Origin: Enchytraeus crypticus
Taxonomy: Eukaryota > Annelida > Clitellata > Enchytraeida > Enchytraeidae
Length of the DNA stretch: 64,000 nt
Direction: 5' to 3'
Assembly (NCBI GenBank): GCA_905160935.1
Contig: CAJHZI010000743.1
Coordinates: 1,131,001 to 1,195,000, forward strand
The stretch's first letter is position 1; each line of letters opens with the position of its first letter. The notes under the pieces were generated by a model. It worked only from the letters and a program-made list of their open reading frames with translations, was not told the origin of the DNA and did not search any database. Of the stretch, positions 1 through 11,370 are shown piece after piece. The position numbers were made by a program, and so were the translations under genes.

Positions 1-364
1 CAGTTACACGATTAGAAATTAAGAATTGTCCATTATGTCATTACATCGTTACGAAACTGACGCTAAACTCTTTTCTTACCTTAAATGATCAAAGCTATTC
101 CCGTGTTGCGTCTGAATCATTGAAGAATATTAAAACCGTATACTGCAATTGTAGTAACAGCCAGCTAACAAAAACTGAGATAAAGAATGGGAAACTACGT
201 CAGAATCCAGTATTTTAAAGCTATATTTGTAGCATTCAAGTGTAAATAAGGATTAGTCTTTTCGGTAAGAATTAACATGTCAATCGTTAGAGGGCTTCCT
301 ATGGAACGTGACAGCAGACTGCTAACAGCAATATGTGGCTTAGACCTACTTAAACAGAAAACTG
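1..364. other. intron sequence, nothing recognised
   Basis: This would be the start of intron 1 of the guanylate cyclase gene read on the minus strand. I looked for a second ligand-domain exon and found no convincing match. A donor-like aaggtaag occurs on the minus strand, but the residues before it are unlike the family. Confidence 0.4.
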
Positions 365-440
365 GAGAGAGAGAGAGAGAGAGAAAGGTAGAGAGAGAGA
401 GAGAGAAATAGAAAGAGAGAGAAGAGAGAGACAGAGAAAA
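365..440. repeat. (GA)n microsatellite
   Basis: Imperfect GA runs broken by gaaaggtag and gaaatagaaag. Together with the GA run at 585-620 it brackets a SINE copy, so the SINE appears to sit inside GA-rich simple sequence. Confidence 0.9.
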
Positions 441-446
441 ATAAGA

Positions 447-585
447 AAAAAGGCTGGTAAAGGTAAGGTTAACCTTAGTTTCCTCTCTCGAAAATGGTGT
501 CAGTGACGGGCTAGCCCAGGATTTGAACTCATACCATCTGATCCGCGGTCGAATATCTTACTGACCTCGCCACTGGCTGCAGCTA
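447..585 (-). mobile_element. SINE-1 copy
   Basis: Nearly full-length tRNA-derived SINE. On the minus strand it has the tRNA-like head with the A-box region, the B-box complement (aggatttgaac), the core with cgaaaatggtgtcagtgacggg, and the 3' tail reading into ttaccagcct. Slightly diverged. It lies in intron 1 of the guanylate cyclase gene, in the same sense as that gene. Confidence 0.85.
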
Positions 586-719
586 GTGAGAGAGAGAGAG
601 AGAGCGAGAGAGAGAGAACTGCAATTGAGAGAGAGAAGACTGAGATAGATGTATCTATATATATATAATATATAATTTATAATGAGAGATGTACAAAGAC
701 ATAGAAAGTTATTTCGTAC

Positions 720-1145
720 CTGGCTGAACATGTAGGCATTGATCGCTTCATTCATTGTCTGCCCCTCTTCACAACCTGAGTCAGCATAGGTGATGTTGAT
801 GACGTACTCTGGCGCTAGAATATTCTTCACTCTTATCCACTCCAGGGCCAGATCAATGGCTGGCGAAACCTTCTCTTTGCAAAAGGGATAATTCTTTACG
901 ATTTCTGACTTTGCATTTGACTGATAAGGCAGCAATCCTTTCAGCTGGAAATGAACTTTTCCATCTGGATGGCCGATGTCTCTCGGTTGACAACCGGTTC
1001 GAGACTGCTCAAGCCGGAAAGAGTCTTCAATAAGAACGCTACCTCCAGCGAATTCAAAGAGTACTATTGTTGTAATAAATAAGCAAGCTAATATACATGT
1101 AGTTGAATCGCTTGGTTTGCTCGTCCGTCCATTAGAAATCTCCAT
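720..1145 (-). CDS. first coding exon of a receptor-type guanylate cyclase (partial gene)
   Basis: The exon encodes 142 residues in phase 0. An in-frame TGA 12 bases before the ATG (1155-1157) supports this start. Residues 14-33 form a hydrophobic signal-peptide segment. From about residue 60 the protein resembles the N-terminal part of the ANF-receptor ligand-binding domain of natriuretic-peptide-receptor and speract-receptor type guanylate cyclases. YPFCKEKVSPAIDLALEWI (C89) matches the first helix of the periplasmic-binding-like fold, and INITYADSGCEEG (C125) matches the strand with the conserved DSxC. The exon ends ...MFSQ, followed by CAG|GTACGA, a good splice donor at 720/719; frame continuation past it is low-complexity. 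The family makes cGMP from GTP at the plasma membrane in response to peptides. The kinase-homology and cyclase domains are not in this window and must lie beyond position 1. A non-cyclase clearance-type receptor with the same ectodomain is an alternative. Confidence 0.72.
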
Positions 1146-1157
1146 CGTGAGGAATCA

Positions 1158-1984
1158 CTCTATCAGATTAAACTCTATTTTATGCAAACTTCTGCTTTGC
1201 AGAATGCTGAAAATGTTAATATGCACTCGGGTATCAACGCGTACTATAAGAATAATGTACCTATTGCGATATGGAATCCATAAATTATTAAAGTTATTTT
1301 TAACTGGCCAGCTATGGTTTAATACTTCTTTAGTATTTCGTCAGATTTGGTGTCTCAGACAAATTAGACATACATTTTTAGCTTTAGCCAAATAATTATT
1401 TGGTGTTTTTATCATTACGCATGATATGTAATATTATTTGTCTACTTGCATAACCTCGACTAACTTATACTTGAAAATTGAGCCTTCTTCTAAGTTTTGC
1501 TGGCGACATTACCTGTAATATTACAACAAAAGTTAAATTATAGTTTTCATTTAATTGGACGGAATAGTTTAAATAAACAGATAATCCTAAAAATAGCTAA
1601 AATAAATAACACTTTATTAGACAGTGGATATAAATTCATATATAGCGTCAATTTCTGCCATCTAGAACAGTCAGTAACGAAAGCCTAGGAGCCAAAACTC
1701 TGGAGACGAGAAGATAGCTTTAAGTCGTTGTATGCCACAGGTACTTGCTTGACGCTGTTTATGACAAACGAATTACCATCGCACTCTAAACCTAGTAGTG
1801 CATTCTTGACTATTATCTTTAGACTTGACAGCATTTAGTATTGTAAAAAACAAGCATACAGATGTAGTTTGTGTTTAAATAAATATATAGCTGTTTTGGG
1901 TATATAGGATACTAATCTTAGGGAATGAAGCCCCTTCCCTGTAAATGTTAGTCGATGCTGAGGAAGGCATATAGGGCCCAACTT
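1158..1984. other. 5' flank of the guanylate cyclase exon
   Basis: Upstream of the start codon on the minus strand, so it holds the 5' UTR and possibly the promoter or a further intron. I see no unambiguous TATA box, CpG island or upstream exon. The open frames at 1117-1395 and 1497-1688 have no recognisable product. Confidence 0.4.
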
Positions 1985-2165
1985 CTCATAAGTAGAATCC
2001 CCAAGAATAATGCAATATCAAAAGGAATGTTAGATGATTGAAAGATCCACTCGTATGTGGACACGAAGAGGAAAACGATAGAGAAACAAAGATAGAGATA
2101 AGTGGAGACGTTATTTGCCATGGACCTGTCAGTAGGCAGCGCAGTAGGAGAGAGATAGCTGCATT
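1985..2165 (+). mobile_element. LINE-A 3' end, 5'-truncated remnant
   Basis: Encodes a degraded version of the LINE-A C terminus (CGHEEENDRE... then a frame-shifted MDLPVGSA-type end). Nucleotides gccatggacctgtcagtagg lead into gagagagatag, the GA-type tail. Same end as the copies near 25.0, 50.1 and 57.0 kb. Confidence 0.7.
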
Positions 2166-2170
2166 ACATA

Positions 2171-3400
2171 AGATTATAATAAATGTTGTTTGTTTCAGCA
2201 TAATCATTTCGTTTCAATAAAATGCTTACAATTTATGGCACTTCGACTAACGTTGGTTAACCATTGTCTGCAAAAACTTGGAATCATTATGAGCAATTAG
2301 ACGGCAGCTCAAGTCACTGCGTGATACACTATTAGCCTCTAACAGGAGTAATAATGGGATATCCGCTCACAGTCCGCCTCAGAAATTGTACAGTAACATC
2401 TTCCGGTGCGAGTCCACCGGAAAACCGTAGCGAAATGCATCCTTTGACTCTGAAGGACAGTAATCTAGACTCAACAGACTCTGACTCTATTCCAAATAAA
2501 TAACATCACCGATGTTAGAAATAACGTAAAGCGAGAGCTTCTTGTCTCGATATATCTCTGTGCAGGTGATGGCTTTGGACATTAAATGTCTCAAAGAGAT
2601 ATCTAGTGCTTATGTTTCTAAGCACAAGCTTCAAAATATTAAATTTTGACAGGCAACTGGTTTAGACACAAATGCCTAAGTATCTGTTGTAGAGAACTTA
2701 GACGTATCTCAAACGGATAGAGGCACAGTCTTTTTAGGTTCAGGTATATCCAAAAGCAAGAAGTTACTCGATAGAATGCCATCACAATCGTCTTCGACTA
2801 TATTATACTATTGATATAAGTGCAGACGTTATACTATAGGTTTATTCTCAAGATTTTTTATTTCATGATTAATTGCTTTTATTTTGCTTTAGCAAGTGCT
2901 TAAATCAATAACAAATATGTTTATTGTTGCTTCCAAAAGAGACTCCGAATTGACTTAGAACGTCAGCTCGAATTTAAAGACAGATTCTTACAAAATGTCA
3001 TTACACGATCAATGAGCAAGGTCAACAGTGAAATTGTCATTAACATTTCCTAACCATCTACACAAGTATGTCACCGCTAAATTAACACTTTCACAGAGAT
3101 TAAAGTTTAAATTAAATTTTTAAAGGTATATTAAATACGGGACCCGCCACCAACTGGAGATTAATTAAAGAAATGATATCGAAGGGAAAGATTTGTCAAG
3201 TCACAGTAGCGATCTCCCGACAGATGTCCTTCATATTGAGTGTCACTGCATGAGTTCAGTGAAAAACTAGACTATCACCAACTTGAGGGCTATGAGAAGA
3301 ATTGAATAAGTATTGACCGGAATAGCGACTTTTCTGCCATATTCGAAGACTGATATATGCATCGTTGCTTGTCTGTGCCAAACAATCAATCTAGCCTTCG
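2171..3400. other. unassigned AT-rich sequence
   Basis: No open frame above 60 codons, no tandem repeat and no resemblance to the repeat families seen elsewhere in the window. Confidence 0.4.
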
Positions 3401-3402
3401 CT

Positions 3403-3560
3403 TAATCAGCAGTATTTAATCAATCAATCAAGCATTCAATTAATCAACAGCACTAAATCAATCAAGCATTCAATTAATAATCAGTACTTAATCAATCAAT
3501 CGAGCATTCAATTAATCAACAGTACTTAATCAATCAATCAAGCATTGAATTAATCAACTA
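3403..3560. repeat. 38-bp minisatellite, about four units
   Basis: Units of the type taatcaacagtacttaatca followed by atcaatcaagcattcaat, with a deletion in one copy. The unit itself contains AATC repeats like those in the tails of SINE-2b. Confidence 0.85.
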
Positions 3561-3705
3561 ATATATCGCTCAGTTAGTCAGTTGTTGCAGCGATTCGATA
3601 ATCAATGAATCAACGAACAGCAATTTAGTCACGATTGTCTAGATAAAAATTAATTAGACGAACCACTATGCTAACTATGTCTGATTTCTAGATGGAGGAA
3701 GACCA

Positions 3706-3707
<2 letters not shown>

Positions 3708-3760
<53 letters not shown>

Positions 3761-3797
3761 TAGAGAGAGAGAAAAAGAGAGAGATAGAGACATGAGA
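3708..3797. repeat. (GA)n microsatellite
   Basis: About 40 bases of pure GA, then interrupted GA/GATA. Open frames of Ser-Leu repeats on the minus strand are by-products. Confidence 0.95.
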
Positions 3798-3854
3798 GAG
3801 ATAAAAACAGTGACAAATAACGGGTGAGTGAATGAAAAAGAATGAGAGTAGAAT

Positions 3855-4045
3855 GTCCGCATGGCTCAGTATGTAAGCGCGTTAGGGACGGGTATGAAGC
3901 TTTAACTGGTTGTTCCTGAGGTCCTGGGATCACCTTCCGGTAAAGAAGATCAGAGAGGGAAATCTCGGACAGTCCCCTTTCAGTGTACATCTGACGTTTA
4001 TGCCATTCAGGCTTCTGACCTTGACGTTAAACCAACTTTTTAAAA
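3855..4045 (+). mobile_element. divergent tRNA-related SINE candidate
   Basis: The A-box-like atggctcagtatgtaagcgcg is followed about 45 bases later by tcctgggatc in B-box position. The segment ends in tgacgttaaacc, the same type of 3' end as SINE-1. The B box is degraded, so this is an old copy or another family. Confidence 0.35.
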
Positions 4046-4892
4046 GAAGATTTAATGAGAGACAGAGAGAGAGAGCGAGACAGTCCACATGGTGTATATA
4101 ACATCCTATGGGTCATCTGAGCTACACGAGATCTCGCGCTTCATTTCACTCGGTCAACGAAAAAATCAATCCTGGGGATTTCCCACAGGATCGGCATCAA
4201 CATGACACCATCATACAGTCAACTTATAATCCCAATCCACCCCCCCCCCATTCCTTCATCCTCGCTTAGTCAGAACAACCCCTACCATCGTTAACATCAC
4301 ATACTGTCTGATCCATGCTGTCTGATCTATAGCACTCTAAAAGTGCTACAAAGCTAAGTTTTATGTCTTTCTTAGTTCCACAAAGGCTCTGTCGGAGACG
4401 GTCCGGTGAAGTTTCGAATTCGTAGTGTTGTGCTTATCAGCTAAGCGAGATATTAGCCTCCCTAATCGGCTCTAAGAAACTATAGTTAATTTACTGAGCC
4501 TTTAGCTCTGGCAGTCTACAATGATTCCAGACTTCAAGGTTACGATTGTTTCAATATAAATAATTTACAATACGAATTACATATGTGCGAAGTTTACAAT
4601 ATTGTAAAAATATAAAAATGTATTAATTCTGTTCTAATATTTATTTTACAGAATCTTTTGACCAGGACAGCGAACGTCCGCTGTTTGAAAGTTACTTTCT
4701 ATGTAAGGCCACGACTTTGTCAATGAATTTTCAAATGTGTTCTGCAGTATAACTTCTCGTCGCTATATAACGCCCCTGAAATCACCTTCATGCGAGGAAT
4801 CATAAGTTAAATTTACAATTTATTGCACAGTATTGTATTAACCCCTTGTTATTTGCTCATGAGTCGGTAAGTGTTTTATAAGCTCAATGAAA
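4046..4892. other. mostly unassigned; short poly-C
   Basis: A run of about 10 C sits near 4240. At 4375-4460 a stretch with ggagacggtccggtgaagtt resembles the minus-strand side of a decayed SINE core. Nothing coding. Confidence 0.35.
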
Positions 4893-4901
4893 GCGTGAGT
4901 A
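4893..4901. repeat. left target-site duplication candidate
   Basis: gcgtgagta, matched 8 of 9 by gcgtaagta at 5228-5236 on the other side of the inverted-repeat element. Confidence 0.5.
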
Positions 4902-5227
4902 GGTAGGCATTAGATCCAATACAATCGTTATATTGTTTCATTACTAAATTCCATCTAATCTAAAGCTAATTCTACTAATCTAAGTAATTTAAGTAAAAAA
5001 TGCTTTAAAAATTTGGTAACAGAAGTAAATAAACAATATAGCGGTTGTTTTGGATCTAATGCCCGCCAATTCCTTGTTAATTAAACCCTAACCATAACCG
5101 TTATCCCATCCCTAACCCTAATTTTTTTCTAAATTATAAATCTAACTCTTAACGTTGAAAAGGTTAAAAAAATATTGACAAAAGTAAGGGAAACAATATG
5201 GCCGTTATTTTGGATCTAATGCCCACC
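4902..5227. mobile_element. MITE-like element with TIRs and telomere-like interior
   Basis: The left end ggtaggcattagatccaa is the inverted counterpart of the right end ttggatctaatgcccacc, and similarity extends about 35 bp into both arms (through atattgttt). A second copy of the right arm lies inside, at about 5023-5067. The interior has degenerate telomere-like ccctaacc motifs at 5083-5122. There is no coding capacity, so it is non-autonomous. The 9-bp flanking repeats would fit a Mutator-like superfamily, but the superfamily is not proven. Confidence 0.6.
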
Positions 5228-5236
5228 GCGTAAGTA
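5228..5236. repeat. right target-site duplication candidate
   Basis: gcgtaagta, the partner of 4893-4901 with one mismatch. Confidence 0.5.
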
Positions 5237-6639
5237 AAGCCAATGGACTGAGACAGGCTGGTCTTATGTGTTACAAAGCTTAGCTTAGTTGTGCAGTTGA
5301 ATATAACTTAGTCTATAAGATTTCATAAACCGACATGTATTCAATATTATCTTCATTTTAGAGAATTATTTTAGAAATAAACAGCTGAATAAGAAAATTA
5401 GCTAGTTGTGTTTTACAAAACCCAACAATTAACACCAAAGACTACTATATATTTATAAATGAATAAAAACTATGAAAATAATATTTGTCATAGTTTACAT
5501 GTAAATATATTACTAATGTACTTACATGGGTATAATAAAAATGCTTATGCTATTAAGTTTCTTCCAGCTTAAGCATAATAATATTTGTAAAATTCTCTAA
5601 AATGTTAACATGTAAATCCAATCTTAGCAAAAAATTCAGTCCTTTGAACATTTTTATGAACCAGTTCGGCTTTTAGGCAGTTCGGTTTATAGAAATTGTA
5701 AAATTTATGTCTTTTAATCATGCAATATATCCATTAGGAAAAATCCACTTCAATCTATGGATACAGTTTAATTGATTGCTCCGCTATCATATATAGAGCT
5801 TAAAAACACATTATCATATTAGTTCCACTGTAATCTCACAATGCATTAACGTCAGTGCCATTCTGGAGAGATGTCTTGATTACTATTAGATTTTAGATTT
5901 CATTTTCTGCAACTCAGGGGCCTAGATAAATTGGTTATTAATTTGTTATTAGCTCTCTAAACCCTTTTCTTAGTCTTTTCATTTATATCATCTGAATAAT
6001 ATTCTACTATTTTTAGGTACATTTTACTTTACAGGTAATCTTCGTTATCTTAGATCGTTTCAATATTTTTCATGTCGTTGAAAAGCAGTGTAAAGCAAGA
6101 TGATTAGGTTTGCTTGGAAAGCTCAATCTTTAGATTCAGTATTTCTGCAGCTACTATCTATGTTAAGCACATAAAGGTATATAATAACGTAGTGTCTGAA
6201 TCCGCAATTGTTTAGCTAATTTTATCAAAAAACTTTCAATTTTAAAAATTCTTACAAAGACTAATCAGAGAAAATTCTTGATGGATATTATTAGAGCCTA
6301 AATATGGCGTTTATCAAGACACATTTACATAGATCCAGTCTCTAGCGATAAGCAATTATTATTCTTGGATTTTTACACATAAAATATGGCGAGCCATACA
6401 AACGATAATTAATCTAAACTGTAGATTGTAGATTGGAGTCAATTATCTTTCAAAATTATATTCAATTTTATTGGTAGGAGTTTCTGATAAAAATTCAAAT
6501 CAAATCAGACAACGACTTAACAATCAGAGGGGATGTATAATACTAATATCTTGTCGATAATCAATTAAAATACGAACAAAACGTAGTCACAATTATTATG
6601 ACAGATTTATCTTATTAGACTCGATTTGACAGGTGAAGA
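5237..6639. other. unassigned AT-rich sequence
   Basis: No open frame above 60 codons and no tandem structure. I recognise none of the repeat families here. Confidence 0.4.
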
Positions 6640-7018
6640 CTTATATTAGACACTGGAAAGGTAAAGAGCTTCAAACATTAAGATCACATATAACAGATGA
6701 TGTGAAACTGAACTAATGTGTGGAACTGCGTAATCAAAGGACCCCGTGGTAAAATGAAGACAGAATTGTCAAAACATTTGAAGAAATCTGCCAAGATCGT
6801 AAAATGTTAATGTGAATCAAACTTTTGTATGCCCCTGAAGCATGACTGTTTAGGCAGGAAGATATTCTGAAAGTTAAAGTGAGGGGAAAACTGGGAATTG
6901 TGAAGTTAGGTGCTTTGATACCTCGTTCGTATATCGGTATGAAAATTAATGCAGAGGATAGAAATAATATGTGGATTTATAAGTAACTGACCTGCCACTG
7001 CGCAATGCACACTTTAGA
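6640..7018 (+). mobile_element. decayed LINE-A 3' region
   Basis: The stretch from about 6840 (gaaagttaaagtgaggggaa, then tgctttgatacctcgttcgta) parallels the LINE-A copies at 9.3 and 56.9 kb. It ends ctgacctgccactgcgcaatgc just before a GA tract, as LINE-A copies do. Frame is lost. Confidence 0.5.
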
Positions 7019-7076
7019 AGAGAAAGAGAGAGAGGGAGAGATAGATAGATAGACAGATAGATAGATGGATAGAGAG

Positions 7077-7125
<49 letters not shown>

Positions 7126-7133
7126 GCGAGAGA
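7019..7133. repeat. compound (GA)n/(GATA)n microsatellite
   Basis: GA runs alternate with GATA blocks directly after a LINE-A remnant, so this is probably its expanded tail. Confidence 0.9.
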
Positions 7134-7603
7134 ACTACATTAGCACAAATTAATAGTAGAGCAGCAAAAATAGAACTGTGGTATCAAGCGTTACATAGCG
7201 ATAATAACGACGACAAAAATCTACTCATAAATGAAGTCGATAAAGTATTACGATTAAATAAAACTAGAAAAATCATGAAATGACAGTTCACGCTGTTACT
7301 TATAACTTAATATCACATGTATAAATCGTTACAGTTTTACCCGTTTAAAATTTTATTTTTTATGTTTTCGATCACGTGAATGTTAGAAAATTTGCTTCAG
7401 CTCTATCGGGATCTGAACCCCCGTGAATTTACAGCAGCTCTGGGTAGGTTGTTTAAAGCCTCTACTTTCTTTCTACATACCAAGCTCTTTATACATTATT
7501 ACTATTAGAGATCTTAGAATATACAGCGGCACGGATCACATCTTATCAAAGTTGAAGTTGTTGAGAAGTTCCAACTAATACGAATTTAGTCTTTGCTCCG
7601 TTT

Positions 7604-7665
7604 ATTATTATATATATATAATAAACATTATAAACATGTATATACATATATATATATTATATATA

Positions 7666-7722
<57 letters not shown>
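7604..7722. repeat. (TA)n-(CT)n-(TA)n microsatellite
   Basis: Three adjacent simple tracts: TA-rich, 24 bases of CT, then about 30 bases of TA. Confidence 0.95.
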
Positions 7723-7724
<2 letters not shown>

Positions 7725-8075
7725 TAGTATACATGTATGTAGGCCTATGCAAATAATTAAATAGTCATACTGCAGAAAAACTTAAGCAAATCGACAAATC
7801 GTATTAGAAACCAAACTAGGTTCTTGATCAAAGGCATCATTTGTATCTAATTGCTATAAAACTCCTCGCGATGTGAACTCAATTAATACAGAATTGCTTA
7901 AACTGATCAAAATGCACTCAATGAACTCTGCGTCTATCTATATTCGCGTACTTTCAGACTGTCACTTAACGTTGCGCTGGATTTATCTTTGGAAGCTATT
8001 CCAGTATGACCATGACTAATGCTTAAGCAAGCAGGAAGCCTTTAATATGATCGATCTCATTTGATCGTGATTGAT

Positions 8076-8264
8076 TTATAACTGATCCGCATGGCACAGG
8101 CTCCCGACCATTCGCTCAATCACCGAAACTGATGATCCATGAAGAAAGTCCTTCATCATACGCTTCGGACCCCCGGTCTCTATGTCGAAACTTCTCTTCC
8201 CCGATGAATTCATATCAGCAGCTAGATGGGTCCATCCTCCTGGAATTCCTTCTTTAATGTGATT
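8076..8264 (-). CDS. candidate terminal coding exon, unrecognised
   Basis: On the minus strand about 62 codons are open between a TGA at 8265-8267 and a TAA at 8076-8078, in a patch clearly richer in G+C than its surroundings. The translation includes GGWTHLAADMNSSGKRSF and ends SLCHADQL. An AG at 8253-8252 could serve as splice acceptor, with only a modest pyrimidine tract. I recognise no family. It could equally be a decayed transposon or a conserved noncoding element. Confidence 0.22.
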   Translation of the reverse strand, partial: NHIKEGIPGGWTHLAADMNSSGKRSFDIETGGPKRMMKDFLHGSSVSVIERMVGSLCHADQL

Positions 8265-8596
8265 TCAGTGTGGAGTTGGAGTTGAGATTAAGTAATAGGG
8301 TTGGGAAATAATTGGAACAAAAAGGAATAAAGCGCAATGAGAAAATAAATTGAAAAACAAGTGAGGACACCTACATTTATTTATTTACATTTATCACCAC
8401 GTACCATTACACGATCACATAAGCACTTAATACATACAGAAGTATAAGAACATTCACAAAGATGTAGATGACATATACAGGCTAGATACATAGCACTTAC
8501 ATATTCCTTTATTAATTAAAACTAGAACATATGTATATATGTATGTATATATGTATGATTTATATATGCCACATATGTATTTATAATTGTTATGGG

Positions 8597-8682
8597 AAAA
8601 ACAAGGCTTCTGATGTAGTTTGCAGTTGCCTTCTTCAGTTTTTGCTTTGTCGACTCTTACGACAAGTGCACTTAGCGGTTTA
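8597..8682 (-). mobile_element. family C 5' fragment
   Basis: Contains ttcagtttttgctttgtcga followed by ctcttacgacaagtgca, the minus-strand form of the conserved acgtgtcgtaagaggcgaca block seen in other family C copies. Confidence 0.5.
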
Positions 8683-9140
8683 TATAAACTATATATTATA
8701 TATGATGCATACATACACTTTCTACGTATACATAGAGATATATATTCAATATTTATATATATTTATTTATATTTCAAATGCAGATAAGTGGAAATCGTAT
8801 AAATGAAGCGCCTTGTGGGCAACTGCTGAGTCAAAAGTCTAAAGTCTCCAAGAGAAACTTTCTGAGAGATCTTCGCACAAAGCTGTGACTTAAAAGAGAT
8901 TATTCTATGAGTATTTCACAAGACCCTTAAACGGCACAATAACTTTAGGGACAAAAGAATTTAAATAAAACTCTGCAGGAGTTAGGTCACCTGACTTCCA
9001 CAGTTTCCTACGACGGAAAGTTGATGCAGTGGGACGAGATGTAAATTGTCCGAAGATTAATGTGGTACTGCAGAAACACTGCTGGGCAAGTTGTGGTCAA
9101 ATAAGAGATAGCAATAGCGAAAACAAAAGCGTCAAGATCA
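8683..9140. other. unassigned
   Basis: TA-rich with ATAC/TATG simple patches near 8700-8770. No gene seen. Confidence 0.4.
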
Positions 9141-9156
9141 TGAACGAATTTGATAC

Positions 9157-9166
9157 TCTGAGAGAG

Positions 9167-9199
<33 letters not shown>

Positions 9200-9200
9200 G
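9157..9200. repeat. (GA)n microsatellite
   Basis: Interrupted GA tract. The minus-strand Leu-Ser frame through it is an artefact. Confidence 0.95.
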
Positions 9201-9289
9201 CAATTTGTGTGTAATAATATTATATATAGTATTAAATAGAACTTTATTGAAGTTCTAGATAAATTTGGCAAAAGTAAATAATTGATAAA

Positions 9290-9530
9290 TATGATAAAGA
9301 TTAGAAAGAAGAGTTAGATAGGTAATATTCTGAGAGGAGACAATTTAGTAAAAGTGGTAATTGTTAGATGAACGGAGGAGTAGAAGGTAAGGGGAATACA
9401 AAGTCGTGGGATGCTTTGATAACTTATTCGATCGAATATTGACGTGAAAAGAAGAGTAGAGAATATGGAGGGGTTATATGCCATAGACCTGCTAATAAGC
9501 ATTACATTGAGAAAGAGAGAACTATATCGA
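9290..9530 (+). mobile_element. LINE-A 3' end remnant
   Basis: ggaggggttatatgccatag then acctgctaataagcattaca, followed by gagaaagagaga, is the LINE-A terminus with substitutions. Upstream sequence (gatgctttgataacttattcg) matches the copy at 56.9 kb. Confidence 0.65.
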
Positions 9531-10356
9531 ATATTGCCTGAAAAAATATCTACGTAAATATCGTATCTCATGCACAGTGATCACGTGGACATAGCAGGGA
9601 TATAGCAAGGATATTGCTTCCAGCACCTGAATTACAGTCTAAATCCTATCAGTGTCAAGTGCAACCATATCTATTCTAGCCTCAGGAAGAAGTAAGTGGC
9701 TTAAAGAATGGAGGCATACAAGCGATTGTGATTTCTTGCATGTAATGACGCCTTATGAACAAACTAATTGCGCTTAAATACGCCAGTGAGATATATGAAA
9801 GATAGAGATTGGCAAAGAATCGAACCTGAAATCAACTTCTGTCAAACGGAAACTAATTCTCAGATTTTATTTTTCTAATAGAACTAAACCGAACCGAACA
9901 TTCATTTCAAGTAGCCGAAGCAAAGGCTTGCCCTGAAAATTGCAAATATTTTCATCTCTAAAATATGGTTAGAACTGATGAGACAATGAATATGCATTTT
10001 CAAGAACTGAAATCTTGCAAAGCAACCAACAGCAGAATAAAATAAAAATAGCTTATTGTATTTTGAAATTGTAATGCGTTATCGTCGAATATCGTCAGTG
10101 CAATAATATTATCATAAAGCTATCGCTAATACTTTTTAATTCCTTTTTCTGCAAAAGACACTGGTTGAAAAAATATAATAAATTTTATTTAGTTAGAAAG
10201 ATATGCTAGATTGAAAAGAAGTTGTGAAGCGTTTTGAATTACTACTATTTAGATACACTACACTATATAAAAAGAACTATTGAAATTATAGTTTTGTCTA
10301 ACTATTTCATTGCATATTAACAACATTCACCATCATTTCTAGTACAGTAATTCTTT
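9531..10356. other. unassigned AT-rich sequence
   Basis: No open frames of note. No similarity seen to the other families in the window. Confidence 0.4.
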
Positions 10357-10622
10357 AGCCCGTTTTTTCCTTTATTAGACCTTTCTAACTTTATTAGCCC
10401 CTTTATACTTGATTAGCCCTTTTTTACTTTGTTAGCTTTTATACTTTGTTAGCCCTTCTTTTTAATTTGTTAACCCTTTTTTACTTTGTTAACTTATTAC
10501 TTTGTTAGCTCTTTTTTAATTTGTTAACCCTTTTTACTTTGCTATCTTTTTACTTTGTTAGCTTTTTACTTTGTTAGCCCTTCTTTTTAATTTGTTAGCC
10601 CTTTCTTACTTTGTTAGCCGTT
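10357..10622. repeat. degenerate minisatellite, units about 18-22 bp
   Basis: About 13 units around tactttgttagccctttt, variable in T-run length. A similar TAGCCCTTT motif recurs in the minisatellite at 32.3 kb. Confidence 0.9.
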
Positions 10623-10906
10623 AATCACTAACGTAAGGTCTTTAGTTTGAAATTCATGCACAGAGTTGCAGTGACGCAGAACGTCAACCTATGACTCTGC
10701 AGTGACAGGTAGAGATGATCTTACTAGTCTACCTACAGCAGCACGACTTAGCGATGCATTCAAATTCTCACAATATTCATTTAGGCCTTAATTAGGAATG
10801 CTCAGTTTAACTTTGACTAATATTATTCCGGGTATATTTATTGCTTTGCACTGTACTTCAGTTCATATGTGCTTAAGTGATTTAAGAACTGTAAATAGTT
10901 TATACA

Positions 10907-11010
10907 TGAATAATAAAAAATTATTAATAAATAATAATAATAATAATAAAAATAATAATTATTATTTAAAATTATTAAATATTAATATTATAATAATTAT
11001 CATTTTTAAA
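10907..11010. repeat. (AAT)n-rich low-complexity sequence
   Basis: AAT/TTA runs with inverted character. The Asn-rich reading frame across it is not a gene. Confidence 0.9.
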
Positions 11011-11370
11011 ATCTATTATACTTGTTTATTTTCAATAATATTTGGTCGTATGACACACATGACAACCGCATGAAGTCACAAAGTTTCTAGCCTATTTAAA
11101 AAGTTGTTAACCTTCCGGTCTTCCTTGATCACCCATGACCGGGTGATTACTAACCGGGCTCGACTAAGGTTAACTTCGTTCATTGACGCACGGCTAAAAC
11201 TGCTCTAAATCCCGCTTCATTAAATAATTTATATTAATAGTACAATAATTTTAAGACAACTTTAAACATCATAATAAATTACAATATGAGAACTATTGAT
11301 ATTAAAGTTAATTATATACAAATTAAACCAATTCATGGCTGCAATTCACAGTTGATCACCAAAAACATAA

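Noticed and set aside
558-719. C-terminal extension of the guanylate cyclase frame past the donor site
   Set aside because: The extra residues are low-complexity Leu/Ser/Tyr from GA and TA repeats. The CAG|GT donor at 720/719 explains the end of family similarity.
3403-3560. CRISPR-like array (regular units)
   Set aside because: Units are directly adjacent with no unique spacers, and the genome is eukaryotic.
3671-3990. Leu/Ser-repeat minus-strand frames
   Set aside because: Reading through the (GA)n tract.
5083-5122. Interstitial telomere
   Set aside because: Only a few degenerate ccctaacc words, located inside an inverted-repeat element rather than a true array.
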